From assembly GCF_003814875.1 (NCBI RefSeq), contig NZ_RKQF01000001.1, positions 7,688,001 to 7,752,000 of the forward strand: a DNA stretch of 64,000 nt. Reading direction: 5' to 3'. Of the stretch, positions 1 through 8,945 are shown piece after piece. The first letter of the stretch is position 1, and every line of letters starts with the position of its first letter. The notes under the pieces are model-generated. The model searched no databases. It was not told the origin of the DNA and saw only the letters and a program-made list of their open reading frames with translations. The stretch is from Streptomyces sp. Ag109_O5-1 (lineage in GTDB: Bacteria; Actinomycetota; Actinomycetes; Streptomycetales; Streptomycetaceae). A program made the translations under genes and the position numbers.

Positions 1-186
1 GACCAGCGAGAGCTGCGGGCTCATGTCACCGAACGTGGCCGAGTTGCCGAACTCCGACTTGGCGCCGTTGCCGCTGGCCGACGTGGTGCCGTGGTCGTTG
101 CCCGTGGCCAGGGCCTGGGGGGCGGCCGTGACGGCGAGGCCGGCGACGGTGGCGGCGACGGCCGCGGTTACCCACAGCTTCTTCAT
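1..186 (-). CDS. rdl: Rodlin (RdlA/RdlB-like), 3' part cut by window edge
   Basis: Only the first 62 codons are present; the rest lies left of the window. It begins MKKLWVTAAV with a Sec-type signal peptide ending around ALA, then the mature start TGNDHGTTSASGNGA that is almost identical in the two other rodlins here. Rodlins are small secreted proteins that organise chaplin fibrils into rodlets on aerial hyphae and spores. A purine-rich ribosome site (AAGGGAA) precedes the ATG. It lies in the same orientation as the next rodlin, so the two probably arose by tandem duplication. Confidence 0.93.
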   Translation of the reverse strand, partial: MKKLWVTAAVAATVAGLAVTAAPQALATGNDHGTTSASGNGAKSEFGNSATFGDMSPQLSLV

Positions 187-342
187 GTTGGTTCCCTTTC
201 GAAAGGCGGACTCCGGGGAGGAGCTGCGTGATCGTCAACTGTGAAATCTTGCACTGGGTTGCGTGATTTGCCCCGATTGGCGTAGCGCAGTCCGACCAAG
301 CGACAAACGCTCCGCCGGGGCGGGTGCGCCGGGCGCCACACA

Positions 343-380
343 GGCCGACGGGCCGCCGGGAAGTCGGCGGCCCGTCGGCC
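343..380 (-). terminator. Hairpin terminator of the second rodlin gene
   Basis: A perfect 16-bp inverted repeat (GGCCGACGGGCCGCCG and its complement) with a 6-nt loop lies just beyond the stop codon of the leftward rodlin gene and upstream of the partial one. No U-tract follows, as is common in Streptomyces. Confidence 0.7.
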
Positions 381-415
381 GAGGGGTCCGCGAAAGAAGC
401 CCGCGAGGATCTGGA

Positions 416-829
416 CTACCGGTTCTTGACGCCGTTGGCCGCGAGCACGGCGATGTCGTCCAGGATGTGCGACAGCGGCTCGTCGCCCTTGGCCTGGGTG
501 GAGTTCTCGACGCACTGCTGGTTCTGCGGCGCGGAGAGGATCGGCACGTCCTGCAGGATGCCGATGGGGGCGACACCGGCGACGCTCTGGACGTTCAGCT
601 TCGCCGGGAGGCCGATGCACGGCTTGTTGAACGAGCCCTGGATGAGCGCCATCTGGGGGCTCATGTTGCCGTACGTCGCGGAGTTGCCGAACGCCTGGTA
701 CGCGCCGTTGCCACTGGCCGAGGTGGTGCCGTGGTCGTTGCCGGTGGCCAGGGCCGGGGCGGCGGTCGCTGCCGAGACGCCGACGACGGAGGCTGCCACA
801 GCGGCGGAGGTCAGAATCCTCTTGATCAC
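416..829 (-). CDS. rdl: Rodlin
   Basis: 137 aa, the usual rodlin length. A signal peptide of about 28 residues (MIKRILTSAAV... APALA) is followed by TGNDHGTTSASGNGA, then two conserved single cysteines in KPCIGLP and NQQCVENST, and the C-terminal block GDEPLSHILDDIAVLAANGV. It is exported and assembles at the hyphal surface with chaplins into the rodlet layer. It faces a rightward rodlin gene across a 269-bp intergenic region, the divergent arrangement known for rdlA/rdlB. Confidence 0.95.
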   Translation of the reverse strand: MIKRILTSAAVAASVVGVSAATAAPALATGNDHGTTSASGNGAYQAFGNSATYGNMSPQMALIQGSFNKPCIGLPAKLNVQSVAGVAPIGILQDVPILSAPQNQQCVENSTQAKGDEPLSHILDDIAVLAANGVKNR

Positions 830-1098
830 TTGTCAATTCCCTTCTGAAGACACCCCGTCCACCGGAGCGCTCTGGTCAACTCCCCGCGATCCGGTTGGTT
901 GCTCCCCTTCACCCCAATGGCCCAAGGCCCGGCGCGCCCCGATTCCGTCGTCGGCCCAGTGTTCACGGGGAATTCCGGTCGGGCCGCCGGTCCGATCGGG
1001 TGACGTGCCGCGCCCGTGCCGCAACCATTCCGGACGTGGGCGGTTGATGCCGGGCAGGAACGTCCGTCTTGGCTCAAAGCCGGGAAAGGAAAAGCGAA

Positions 1099-1512
1099 AT
1101 GCTGAAGAAGGCAATGGCCGCGGCGGCGGTCGCCGTGTCCGTCGTAGGTGTGTCGGCGGCGGCAGCCCCTCTGGCGCTTGCCACCGGCAACGACCACGGC
1201 ACCACCTCCGCCAGCGGTAACGGCGCCCATGAGGCGTTCGGCAACGCGGTGACCAAGGGCAACATGAGCCCGCAGGCCACCCTGGTCGGGGGCTCGCTGA
1301 ACAAGCTGTGTATCGGCCTCCCACTCAAGGCCAACGTGCAGACCGTCGCCGGTGCCGTCCCCGTCGGCGTGCTGCAGGACGTGCCGATCCTCTCCGCGCC
1401 GCAGAACCAGCAGTGCGCCGAGAACTCCACCCAGGCCAAGGGCGACGAGCCGCTGTCGCACTTGGTGGACGACATCGCCGTGCTGTCTGCGAACGGCGTC
1501 GCCAACCAGTGA
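1099..1512 (+). CDS. rdl: Rodlin
   Basis: 137 aa from an ATG behind GGGAAAGGA; an upstream in-frame ATG exists, but only this start gives the standard rodlin signal peptide (MLKKAMAAAAV... LALA). The mature part keeps GNDHGTTSASGNGA, the CIGLP and QQCAENSTQAKGDEPLSH blocks and ends NGVANQ. It forms rodlets with chaplins outside the cell. It is divergent from the neighbouring leftward rodlin, and a strong hairpin terminator follows, so it is probably monocistronic. Confidence 0.95.
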   Translation: MLKKAMAAAAVAVSVVGVSAAAAPLALATGNDHGTTSASGNGAHEAFGNAVTKGNMSPQATLVGGSLNKLCIGLPLKANVQTVAGAVPVGVLQDVPILSAPQNQQCAENSTQAKGDEPLSHLVDDIAVLSANGVANQ

Positions 1513-1529
1513 CCCCGGTCCGGTGAGAT

Positions 1530-1577
1530 CCGCTCGGGCGGTGCGTTTTCACGCGCCGCCCGAGCGGTTTTCGCTTT
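1530..1577 (+). terminator. Rho-independent terminator after rodlin
   Basis: Perfect 12-bp stem CCGCTCGGGCGG / CCGCCCGAGCGG around a 14-nt loop, followed directly by TTTTCGCTTT. This is one of the most canonical terminators in the window. Confidence 0.88.
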
Positions 1578-1801
1578 AATTCCCTTTTCCCTGTCCGACG
1601 GCTTTCCGGAGAAGCGTTTCCTCTCGGGATCGTCAATTCTGGGACAGCGTTCGAGTGAATTGTCCGAAGGTGCGCGTTCCGTAGTTTCCTTCGTCGTCTA
1701 TTCCTCGTTCTACAGCCTGCCGGTCATGGTGCGAGCCGTCCATGCTGTGCTCGCTCGGTTTCGGCCGGCACACGGGCATGACCGCAGAGAAGGGACAGTT
1801 T

Positions 1802-2029
1802 ATGAAGAAGACCGCAGCTGTCGTCACCGGCGCGATCCTGGCCCTGGGCGGTGCCGTCCCCGCCTTCGCGGACGCCGGTGCGCACGGCGCCGCCGTCGGT
1901 TCCCCGGGTGTTCTCTCCGGCAACCTGATCCAGGTCCCGATCCACGTGCCGATCAACATCTGCGGCAACAGCGTCGATGCCCTGGGGCTGCTGAACCCCG
2001 CGTTCGGCAACATCTGCGTCAACCACTGA
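1802..2029 (+). CDS. chp: Short chaplin
   Basis: 75 aa. The signal peptide MKKTAAVVTGAILALG ends at AFADA. It is followed by one chaplin domain (GSPGVLSGNLIQVPIHVPIN, then CGN... GNICVNH) with the two conserved cysteines that form an intramolecular disulfide. Short chaplins are secreted amyloid-forming surfactants that let aerial hyphae escape the aqueous layer. The ATG was chosen because it follows GAAGGGACAG and gives a normal signal sequence. Position beside rodlins suggests the chpD slot of other Streptomyces, but paralogue letters cannot be assigned from sequence alone. Confidence 0.95.
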   Translation: MKKTAAVVTGAILALGGAVPAFADAGAHGAAVGSPGVLSGNLIQVPIHVPINICGNSVDALGLLNPAFGNICVNH

Positions 2030-2149
2030 CGAAGTCGGCGCAGCGCTGCAGCCTCCCGGCTGTGTCACGGCCGGCCCCGGACCGTCGATCCTTCGCATCC
2101 GCGCTCCGAGGCCGGCCTTCCCCCTTCTTCAAGCAGGAAGACAACGAGA

Positions 2150-2914
2150 TTGCGACCGACCCTCAGCAGGGGAATGTTCGCGGCCGCCGCCGCGACGAGC
2201 ATTCTGTCCCTGTACGGCAGTCCCGCGTTCGCCGACGCGGACGCGACCGGCGCCACCGGCGGCTCGCCGGGCGTCCTGTCCGGCAACAACGTCCAGGCCC
2301 CGGTGAACGTGCCGGTCAACATTTGCGGCAACTCGGTCGACGCGGCCGCCGCGTTGAACCCGGCGTTCGGCAACTCCTGTGCCAACGAGTCACATGAGCA
2401 CCGGCATGCCGACAGCCGCTCGCACGAGATGCCCTACGGAGACCACGAGAACCCGGGCTACGGCGACTCGGGTCACGGTGGCCCGGGCTATGACAACCCG
2501 GGCTACGGCGACTCGGACCACGGACACGGGACGCCCCCCTCGTACGGGGACACGGCCCCGCCCCCGTACGGCGACAAGAGCTCTCCCCCCTGCACCGATA
2601 CTCCGCCCCCGAGTTCCACCCCGCCCGGGCACACGTCCCCTCCGCGGGCCACGCATCCGCCGACGTCGCCGCCGCCGACCACGCGTCCCCCGACGTCACC
2701 GCCGCCGGTCCGGAGCTCGCCCCCGCCGAGCCAGACCCCGCCCGGCCACACGCCGCCGCCCGGTGGCGGGCAGCACGCGGGGCCGCCGCCGACCCTGCCG
2801 CACACCGGCAGCGACAGGGAGGCCATGCTCGTGACCTCGGCCGCCAGCGCCGTACTGATCGCGGGCGGGACGATCCTGTACCGACGGGGCCGAGCCGCGA
2901 CCCGTCGGTCGTAG
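2150..2914 (+). CDS. Wall-anchored chaplin with a single chaplin domain
   Basis: 254 aa from a TTG start behind AGGAAG (a later ATG, eight codons in, is the alternative). Order: signal peptide (1-30), one chaplin domain (about 37-80; GSPGVLSGN, CGNSVDAAAALNPAFGNSC), Gly/Tyr/Asp-rich GYGDS repeats (about 93-127), a Pro/Ser/Thr stalk (about 128-212), an LPHTG sortase signal (216-220), a membrane segment and an Arg-rich tail. Sortase should fix it to peptidoglycan, where it can nucleate short chaplins. Long chaplins known from the family usually carry two chaplin domains; here the second is replaced by a stalk. An unpaired cysteine sits in the stalk. Confidence 0.92.
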   Translation: MRPTLSRGMFAAAAATSILSLYGSPAFADADATGATGGSPGVLSGNNVQAPVNVPVNICGNSVDAAAALNPAFGNSCANESHEHRHADSRSHEMPYGDHENPGYGDSGHGGPGYDNPGYGDSDHGHGTPPSYGDTAPPPYGDKSSPPCTDTPPPSSTPPGHTSPPRATHPPTSPPPTTRPPTSPPPVRSSPPPSQTPPGHTPPPGGGQHAGPPPTLPHTGSDREAMLVTSAASAVLIAGGTILYRRGRAATRRS

Positions 2915-2927
2915 TCCGCGTTCCGGC

Positions 2928-2972
2928 GGACGCCGGGTGCCGGGCGCCCCAATCGTCCGGCACCCGGCGTCC
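2928..2972. terminator. Bidirectional terminator between convergent genes
   Basis: A perfect 16-bp inverted repeat (GGACGCCGGGTGCCGG) with a 13-nt loop fills the gap between the rightward chaplin and the leftward FAD-enzyme gene. Confidence 0.8.
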
Positions 2973-2973
2973 G

Positions 2974-4236
2974 TCAGCTGCGCACCGCGTCCGGAGCCGG
3001 CTCCGGCTCCCGGCGCCCCGCCGGCACACCCCAGCCGGCCGGGCCCGAGCGCAGCCGCCGCCGCACCCCGTGCACCAGCGTGTCCGCGGTGAACGTGGCG
3101 CCGTGCACGAAGCGCATCGCCGGGCCGAAACCCGCGGCCGTGATCAGACCGGCCAGGAACAGCCCGGGGTACGACGACTCGAAGTCCCGGCCGACCTCCG
3201 GCGCCCCGTCGGCCCCCGTCACCAGCGTCGACCGCACCTCGCCGGTGAGCAGCCCGAGCCGCTCCCGGGTCGCCTTGAACCCCGTGGCCGCGATGACGTG
3301 TCCGGTCTCCAGGGTGCCCAGCCCGCCGCCCGGGCCCGCGGTGTCCAGGCGCACCCCGCCCGCCGTCGCACGGGCCGCCGTCACCTCCCGGCCGAGCAGT
3401 ACCTCCACCCCGGACTCCACCCGCTCCCGGACCCACCAGGCACCGGCCGGACCGAGCGCCGTGGCCGCGATCCGGGCCCGGGTCGGCTCCGGGAGCCGCC
3501 GGTACAGGCCCGGCCGCTCGGAGTAGAACCAGTTGCGCCAGCCGGGGCCGAGGCCGCTGTGCGGGGAGCGGACCGACTGCCACCAGGGCCGCTCCCAGGG
3601 CGGTGGCACCTCGTTCCAGTACAGGCGGTCCGCGCGCACCAGCACCCGTACCCGGCTGCCCTGTTCGGCGAGGATCGCGGCCGTCTCCAGGGCTGCCTGG
3701 CCGCCGCCGATCACGGTGACGTCCCGGTCCTTGAAACGGTCCAGGTCGGCGTGGTGGCTGCTGTGCGAGACCAGGTCGGGGGAGAGGCCGCGCAGGGCGG
3801 CCGGGATCTCGACGAACGGCAGCACACCGACGGCCAGGGCGACGGTCCGGCCCTGCACGGTCTCGCCGTCCTCCGTCGTCGCCACGAAGCCGCCGGTGCG
3901 GGGCGCGACCCGGGTGACCGTGCGCTCGTCGACGGGCGGGGCGGCGTTGCGGGCGAACCACAGGCCGTACTCGCTGAACATGTCCAGTGGGATCGGCCGC
4001 CCGTGCCCGGCCGCCACGCCCCGGCTCGCACAGTAGGCGCCGAGCCCCCAACGGCCCTCCGGATCGGACAGGTTGGAGGCCCAGGGCTCGGACTTGAGGA
4101 ACATCCCGCGGGGCATGTGGTCGCGCCAGGACGCCATCGGGCGGCCGAAGACCCGCACGTTCAGGCCCGCCGCCGCGGCGTGGGACGCGATGGACAGGCC
4201 GTACGGGCCCGCGCCCACCACCAGCAGGTCGTACAT
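2974..4236 (-). CDS. FAD-dependent oxidoreductase, lysine/ornithine-monooxygenase-like
   Basis: 420 aa. The N-terminal FAD-binding motif VVGAGPYGLS is at 7-16 and a second nucleotide-binding motif VIGGGQAALE lies in the middle, with ATGF near the C-terminus. This is the layout of class B flavoprotein monooxygenases and related NAD(P)H-dependent enzymes, here without an obvious substrate clue. The start is the ATG that shares one base with the stop of the upstream ATP-grasp gene (TGATG), implying translational coupling. The pair could build or modify a small amino-acid-derived metabolite; that is inference. Confidence 0.8.
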   Translation of the reverse strand: MYDLLVVGAGPYGLSIASHAAAAGLNVRVFGRPMASWRDHMPRGMFLKSEPWASNLSDPEGRWGLGAYCASRGVAAGHGRPIPLDMFSEYGLWFARNAAPPVDERTVTRVAPRTGGFVATTEDGETVQGRTVALAVGVLPFVEIPAALRGLSPDLVSHSSHHADLDRFKDRDVTVIGGGQAALETAAILAEQGSRVRVLVRADRLYWNEVPPPWERPWWQSVRSPHSGLGPGWRNWFYSERPGLYRRLPEPTRARIAATALGPAGAWWVRERVESGVEVLLGREVTAARATAGGVRLDTAGPGGGLGTLETGHVIAATGFKATRERLGLLTGEVRSTLVTGADGAPEVGRDFESSYPGLFLAGLITAAGFGPAMRFVHGATFTADTLVHGVRRRLRSGPAGWGVPAGRREPEPAPDAVRS

Positions 4237-5588
4237 CAGCAGCTGCTCGCTTTCTCGTCGTCGGACATCTCGGACCGGTCGGTCAGACCGGAGAGTTCCT
4301 CGTCCAGGCCGGTCAGGACGGGCTCCGCGGTCCGTTCCGTGGTCCGTTCTCCCGCCGGTTCCCCGGCCTGGCGGACCACGGCGGACCGCGGCGGCGGGGC
4401 CGGGGCGGTCGCGGCGTGGCTCAGCCGGTCCAGCAGCCGGCCCGCCACATGCCGGGACCACAGCGCCCACATCGCGAGGCCCGGCCCCCGGTCGTCCGGC
4501 GCGCTCCAGGCCAGCTCCCGCCCGCGCGGGGCCGGCAGCAGCGCGCACAGCGGTGCGTAGTTCTCCACCACGAACGCCCGCCCGGCCAGCGGCACCCCGG
4601 CGGGCAGCGGACGCTGGGTCAGATCCAGATGCAGGGCGCGTACGACGTCCAGGCCCGCGCCGTCGGCGAACAGCCGGAACTGGGCGCCCGGACGCGGGTT
4701 GAAGTCGAGCAGGTGGTACCGGCCTGTGGTACCGCAGCGCCGGAAGTCCAGGTCGAAGATGCCCCGGAAGCCCAGCTCACCGGTGATCCGCTCGGCCAGC
4801 GCCTGGACCTGCGGGTTGGGCGTCCACAGGCCGACCGCCGTCAGGCCCGCCCCGCGCGGCCAGGCCCGCTGCTTGCGGCCGGGGCCGCCCGCGCGCACCG
4901 CCCCGGTGCGGTCGGCGTAGCCGTGGAAGAACCAGTCCCGGTCCGGGCCGGGCGGCAGGAACTCCTGCAACAGCAGCCTGCTGCCCGCCTCCTGGGCCCG
5001 CAGGAACAGCTCCCGCGCCTCCCGCGCAGAGCGCACCACGACCGTGCTGCGCAGCCCGGACCCGGCCGGCACCAGCCAGGGCCGGCTCCACTTGGCGACC
5101 ACCGGAAGCCCCAGCCGCCAGGCGGCGCCGGCGGCCTGCTCGGCGCTGTCCGGGACGAGCGTCTGCGGGTGCGGGATCCCGACCGCGGCGCACACCTCGG
5201 CCAACTCCGCCTTGTCGGCGACCTGTTCGGGCAGCGTGCCGGGCTGCTGCGGAAGCAGATAGGCAGGGGCGAGGTCCGCGCGGAGCCGGCCCACGGCGAT
5301 CGCGCTCGCGTCGTCCATCGGGATCAGCACCGCCGGACGGCCGACCCGCGCCGCCACGCCCTGCAGCACGGCCGCGATCTCGGCGGTCGACGCGCCAGGC
5401 GCCGGCGGTGGATGCAGTTGCCTGACGAAGCGGGACCTGCGGACCGGACTTCCGGTGGAGTCGGCGACCACATGGACCTCCACGCCGGCTCTGCCGAGCG
5501 AGCGCACGGCCCCCAAGGTGCCGTGGTGAAAGGGATTCCGGTCGATCCGCAGCAGAACCGCGGGAACCCGGATGTCTAGCAGCGACAC
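4236..5588 (-). CDS. ATP-grasp carboxylate-amine ligase-like protein
   Basis: 450 aa. ATP-grasp features: a lysine/Gly-rich ATP-binding segment (VVAKWSRPW), an acidic metal-binding region FDLDFR and LLDFNPRPGAQ near 290-310. Such enzymes join a carboxylate to an amine through an acyl-phosphate. The C-terminal 60 residues are Arg/Glu/Thr-rich and low in complexity, outside the catalytic fold. It is the first gene of a two-gene leftward operon with the FAD enzyme and is divergent from the GH26-like gene. No export signal was seen. Confidence 0.82.
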   Translation of the reverse strand: MSLLDIRVPAVLLRIDRNPFHHGTLGAVRSLGRAGVEVHVVADSTGSPVRRSRFVRQLHPPPAPGASTAEIAAVLQGVAARVGRPAVLIPMDDASAIAVGRLRADLAPAYLLPQQPGTLPEQVADKAELAEVCAAVGIPHPQTLVPDSAEQAAGAAWRLGLPVVAKWSRPWLVPAGSGLRSTVVVRSAREARELFLRAQEAGSRLLLQEFLPPGPDRDWFFHGYADRTGAVRAGGPGRKQRAWPRGAGLTAVGLWTPNPQVQALAERITGELGFRGIFDLDFRRCGTTGRYHLLDFNPRPGAQFRLFADGAGLDVVRALHLDLTQRPLPAGVPLAGRAFVVENYAPLCALLPAPRGRELAWSAPDDRGPGLAMWALWSRHVAGRLLDRLSHAATAPAPPPRSAVVRQAGEPAGERTTERTAEPVLTGLDEELSGLTDRSEMSDDEKASSC

Positions 5589-5764
5589 GGACCTTTTTTC
5601 CTTTGCGTCGGTTCACCCGTGCGGGCGGTCGGGGCACCCGAAAGCCGCAATCGCACTGGCGGAATTCATATTGATATGACTGAGTGTCAGTAACCGGCAG
5701 ATACTCGGTGAATGTGCGAAAGCAGCCGTCCGTCGAACGAGAACTGGTGGAGAGAGGAGCAGGT

Positions 5765-7195
5765 ATGGCTCCACAGCGGCGAAAGCGGCCGAGGTCCCGG
5801 TCGCGCCGGTCGGCCGTCGTCGCGGCGGCGGTCGTCGTCATGTCGGCGACCCTGGCGACCGGTCCGGGATTCGCGGCGGGTGCGGACCCCACACCGGCTC
5901 CGACCCCCACGACGTCCGTCCCGGCGTCGGCGGCTCCCCTGCCGGTACCGACCCGTCCCACACCCGTACCGGTGAGTCCCACACCTGCGTCGGCCAGTCC
6001 CGCACCCGCCTCGGCGCGTCCCACACCCTCGTCGGTCGGTCCCACACCCGTGCCAGTCACGTCCGCGCCCGTCAAGGTGGTGCCCCCGGCCTTCGGGGCC
6101 TTCCTCGATTCCGGTCCGATGGGCGTGGCACGCATGGCCCAGCTGAGCAGCTGGCTCGGCGGCGCGGAGCTCAAGGTCGCGCACACCTACCTGCCCGGCG
6201 ACCGGTGGAGCGACATCGAGGGCGCCCCCGGCTTCCTCGACGTCTGGGCGCAGTGGCGACGGGACAAGGACGACCGGATGCTCGTCCTGAACGTGCCCAT
6301 GCAGGAGCACAACGAGGAGGGTATCGGCGACGCCGAGGTCCGCGAACTGCTGGCGCAGGGCGCCGCCGGGCAGTTCGATCACCACTTCCGGGCCTTGGCC
6401 GAGCGACTGGTGGAGCTGAAGGTGCCGGACACGGTCATCGTGCTCGGCTGGGAGATGAACGGCACTACCTACACCCATCGTTGCGGGCCGGACCCGGAGG
6501 CCTGGAAGAAATACTGGAACAGGATCGTCACCGCCATGCGTGCGGTGCCGGGCCAGAAATTCCGGTTCGACTTCACGCCGAGCCGGGGACACGACGCCGT
6601 ACCGTGGACGGAGTGTTATCCCGGGGACGACACGGTCGACATCATCGGCATGGACGCGTACGACCAGCCGACCGGTCTTTCCTTCGACCAACAGGTGCGG
6701 GAGCCTTATGGACTTCAGCAGCACGTCGATTTCGCGAAGGCCCACGGGAAGCCCATTTCCTATCCGGAATGGGGTCTCTTCCGCAACGGTGACAACTCCG
6801 AGTACATGCGGCGGATGCTCGCCTGGCTGGACGAGCACAAGCCGCTGTACAACACGCTGACCGACTACTGCCCGCACGGCGTCTGGCAGTGCTCGGCCAA
6901 CCCGCTCTCGGCGAGGGTCTACCGCTCCGAACTCTCCGACCACACGGAGACCGCGACACCGACGCCGACCGTGACGCCGACACCGAAGCCGACAGCGGCG
7001 CCGACTCCGAAGCCGGCACCGACTCCGAAGCCGACATCCACACCGACACCCGCGCCGGGGATCTCGCCCCCCGCCCCCAGGCCGGTCGCCAAGCCGCCGG
7101 ACAACTGCGTGCGCCTGGACCTGGGCGACTGGGTCGAGCGCCGGCTCGGCGGGAAGGTCTGCATCCGCCTCGACTGGTGGTCCCGCGCGAGCTAG
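5765..7195 (+). CDS. Secreted GH26-like glycoside hydrolase
   Basis: 476 aa from an ATG behind AGAGAGGAGC; an upstream in-frame start would spoil the signal peptide. Order: Arg-rich n-region and signal peptide (to about 38), a Pro/Thr/Ser linker of PTP repeats (about 42-105), a catalytic domain, a second TPTPKP linker and a short C-terminal cap with two cysteines. The motif GWEMNGT supplies the likely acid/base Glu and YPEWGLF the nucleophile Glu, as in family 26 mannanase-type enzymes. It may trim the polysaccharide made by the operon that starts next door. Its stop overlaps the convergent neighbour by 4 bp. Confidence 0.85.
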   Translation: MAPQRRKRPRSRSRRSAVVAAAVVVMSATLATGPGFAAGADPTPAPTPTTSVPASAAPLPVPTRPTPVPVSPTPASASPAPASARPTPSSVGPTPVPVTSAPVKVVPPAFGAFLDSGPMGVARMAQLSSWLGGAELKVAHTYLPGDRWSDIEGAPGFLDVWAQWRRDKDDRMLVLNVPMQEHNEEGIGDAEVRELLAQGAAGQFDHHFRALAERLVELKVPDTVIVLGWEMNGTTYTHRCGPDPEAWKKYWNRIVTAMRAVPGQKFRFDFTPSRGHDAVPWTECYPGDDTVDIIGMDAYDQPTGLSFDQQVREPYGLQQHVDFAKAHGKPISYPEWGLFRNGDNSEYMRRMLAWLDEHKPLYNTLTDYCPHGVWQCSANPLSARVYRSELSDHTETATPTPTVTPTPKPTAAPTPKPAPTPKPTSTPTPAPGISPPAPRPVAKPPDNCVRLDLGDWVERRLGGKVCIRLDWWSRAS

Positions 7196-8310
7196 TCCTG
7201 CCGGTGTTCCTTCCATCGCTGCAGCACCTCCTTGACCCGCTGCCGGGCGGCGACGTCGCACAGTGCCGCCGTCAGCAGCGGGGCGGTACGCCGCCGGGCC
7301 AGCAACAGCCGCTGGTTGACGACCGGCTGGGGCCGCCAGTGGTGCTTGTACGGCTCGTTCCCGCGCAGCAGGCTGAGCGCGCCGCGCTCGCTGGTGCCGG
7401 TGTGCTGGGCGCAGGCGTCCAGGAGCATCACCGCCACGTCCGCCTTGCGCTCCCGCAGCCCCGGATGCGCCCCGTACAGATAGCCGCCGGCCAGGCTGGG
7501 CGACAGCAGGGTCAGGTCGACGGCGACCACCTCGTCGTCGAGCCGGAACTCGGTGACCACCGCGTCCCCGGAGCGCACCATCGGACCCACCGAGCGCACC
7601 AGATGCTCCCGGAACCGCGGCTGGAGATGCTCGGTGGTCACCTTCCGCCCCTGCCACTGGAGCCGGTGCAGATCGAGGAGCCGGTGCAGCGCCGCGTCGA
7701 CCCCGTCGGGCGGTACGACGTCCCGGCGCACCCCGAGCGAGCCCAGCTTGCGCAGCTTGGCGCGCACCCGCTGGGCCTTGTTCGAGGGCAGCCGGGCGAC
7801 CAGTTCGTCCATCGACACGGCGGGCAGTTCCAGGCACAGCGAGTCGGGCACCTTCCGGCACGGCCCGGTCCAGCGGTCGTAGACCCGCTCCACCGCACCG
7901 CCGGGCCGCACCTCGCGGAAGTCGATCAGCGCCGTCCGGGCCACGGCCGCGAGCCCCTGGGTGAGCGCGCCCGCCGCCCGGCCGTCGTCGGCGTCGGCGA
8001 GCAGCACGTCCGCGTAGTCCGAGATCGCCCCGCCGAGCGGCACCAGTGTGGGCAGCGGCCGGCGCACCAGCATCAGCGGGGCCGCGGCGACCAGCTCACT
8101 GCCGTAGCGCACCAGGACGAGGCGGAGCCGGCCGGGAATCCCGTACGAGCGCCACCAGGAGTGCAGCCAGGCGTGGCTCTGGAACGGGGTGGCCGTGCCG
8201 CACCGCTGGTAGAGGCGGCCCCAGGCGGGGGCCAGCTCGGCGAAGGCGCGCTCGTCGGTGACGAGTTCGGTGGCGTACGCGGCGAGCGTAGGGTTGGCCG
8301 TCGCCGTCAC
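7192..8310 (-). CDS. FemAB/GNAT-like acyltransferase of the polysaccharide operon
   Basis: 372 aa from a GTG that overlaps the Wzz-like gene stop (GTGA). The fold signature is that of cellulose-biosynthesis CelD/FemAB-type N-acetyltransferases: WLHSWWRSYG near the N-terminus, LDLHRLQW in the middle and SLLRGNEPYKHHW near the end. These proteins transfer acyl or aminoacyl groups to envelope sugars. It is the last gene of a gapless leftward operon, so it probably decorates the exported polymer. Substrate unknown. Confidence 0.75.
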   Translation of the reverse strand: MTATANPTLAAYATELVTDERAFAELAPAWGRLYQRCGTATPFQSHAWLHSWWRSYGIPGRLRLVLVRYGSELVAAAPLMLVRRPLPTLVPLGGAISDYADVLLADADDGRAAGALTQGLAAVARTALIDFREVRPGGAVERVYDRWTGPCRKVPDSLCLELPAVSMDELVARLPSNKAQRVRAKLRKLGSLGVRRDVVPPDGVDAALHRLLDLHRLQWQGRKVTTEHLQPRFREHLVRSVGPMVRSGDAVVTEFRLDDEVVAVDLTLLSPSLAGGYLYGAHPGLRERKADVAVMLLDACAQHTGTSERGALSLLRGNEPYKHHWRPQPVVNQRLLLARRRTAPLLTAALCDVAARQRVKEVLQRWKEHRQD

Positions 8311-8945
8311 AGCTGTCCGTGTACGTCGGCGGCCATGGCCGGACCGGGCACGGAGGCCTGTACGGCGGTCTCCTCGCGGCGCCGGGGCCGCACCAGCAGG
8401 ACCAGGCCGCCCAGCAGCCCGCCCGCGCTCGCCCCCACCAGACCGGTGATCTTCGGGGATGCCGAGGTCGGTGCGGTCGGCTTCAACGCGCGGGAGAACT
8501 GCAGGAGTTCGACATGGGTGTCGGCCTTGGTCTCGTTGGCGTGCCGGGTGAGCGAGCGGGCCACCGCGTTCGCCATGTCGGCGGCCTGGAGGGCGTGCGG
8601 CGAGGTGGCCGAGACGGCGACCATCGGCGCGTCCGGCGAGGTCTCCGTCTGCACGCTGTTGCGCAGGGTGTTCGCCGGCACCCCGGCCCACAGCTGCGCG
8701 TCCCCGAGCACCGCGAGCTGGGTGGCGACCCGGCCGTAGGCCTGCGCGAAGCCCTGCGCGGACGCGGTGTCGGACCTGTCGGTGGGGACGGCGATGACAT
8801 AGCTGGTCGCCGTGTAGGTGCGGGGCTTGAGCACTCCGTAGGCGCCGCCCAGCGCTCCGCCGGCGACGACCCCGGCCGCCAGCAGCGCCCAGGGCCGTAC
8901 CGCGCGGACGAACGGGCGTGGTGCTCGGACGGTGTTCTCTGTCAT
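8307..8945 (-). CDS. Wzz/YveK-like polysaccharide chain-length protein
   Basis: 212 aa with a membrane segment near each end (about 17-37 and 167-187) flanking an extracytoplasmic domain containing TYTATSYVIAVPT. This is the topology of polysaccharide co-polymerases that set chain length. There is no Walker kinase motif, so it is the adaptor half only, and no tyrosine-kinase partner is encoded nearby. It overlaps both neighbours by 4 bp. Confidence 0.8.
   Translation of the reverse strand: MTENTVRAPRPFVRAVRPWALLAAGVVAGGALGGAYGVLKPRTYTATSYVIAVPTDRSDTASAQGFAQAYGRVATQLAVLGDAQLWAGVPANTLRNSVQTETSPDAPMVAVSATSPHALQAADMANAVARSLTRHANETKADTHVELLQFSRALKPTAPTSASPKITGLVGASAGGLLGGLVLLVRPRRREETAVQASVPGPAMAADVHGQL

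Noticed and set aside
5687..7861. 724-codon open frame antisense to the GH26-like and FemAB-like genes
   Set aside because: Composition is the mirror of GC-rich third positions in the real genes; no start context or motif.
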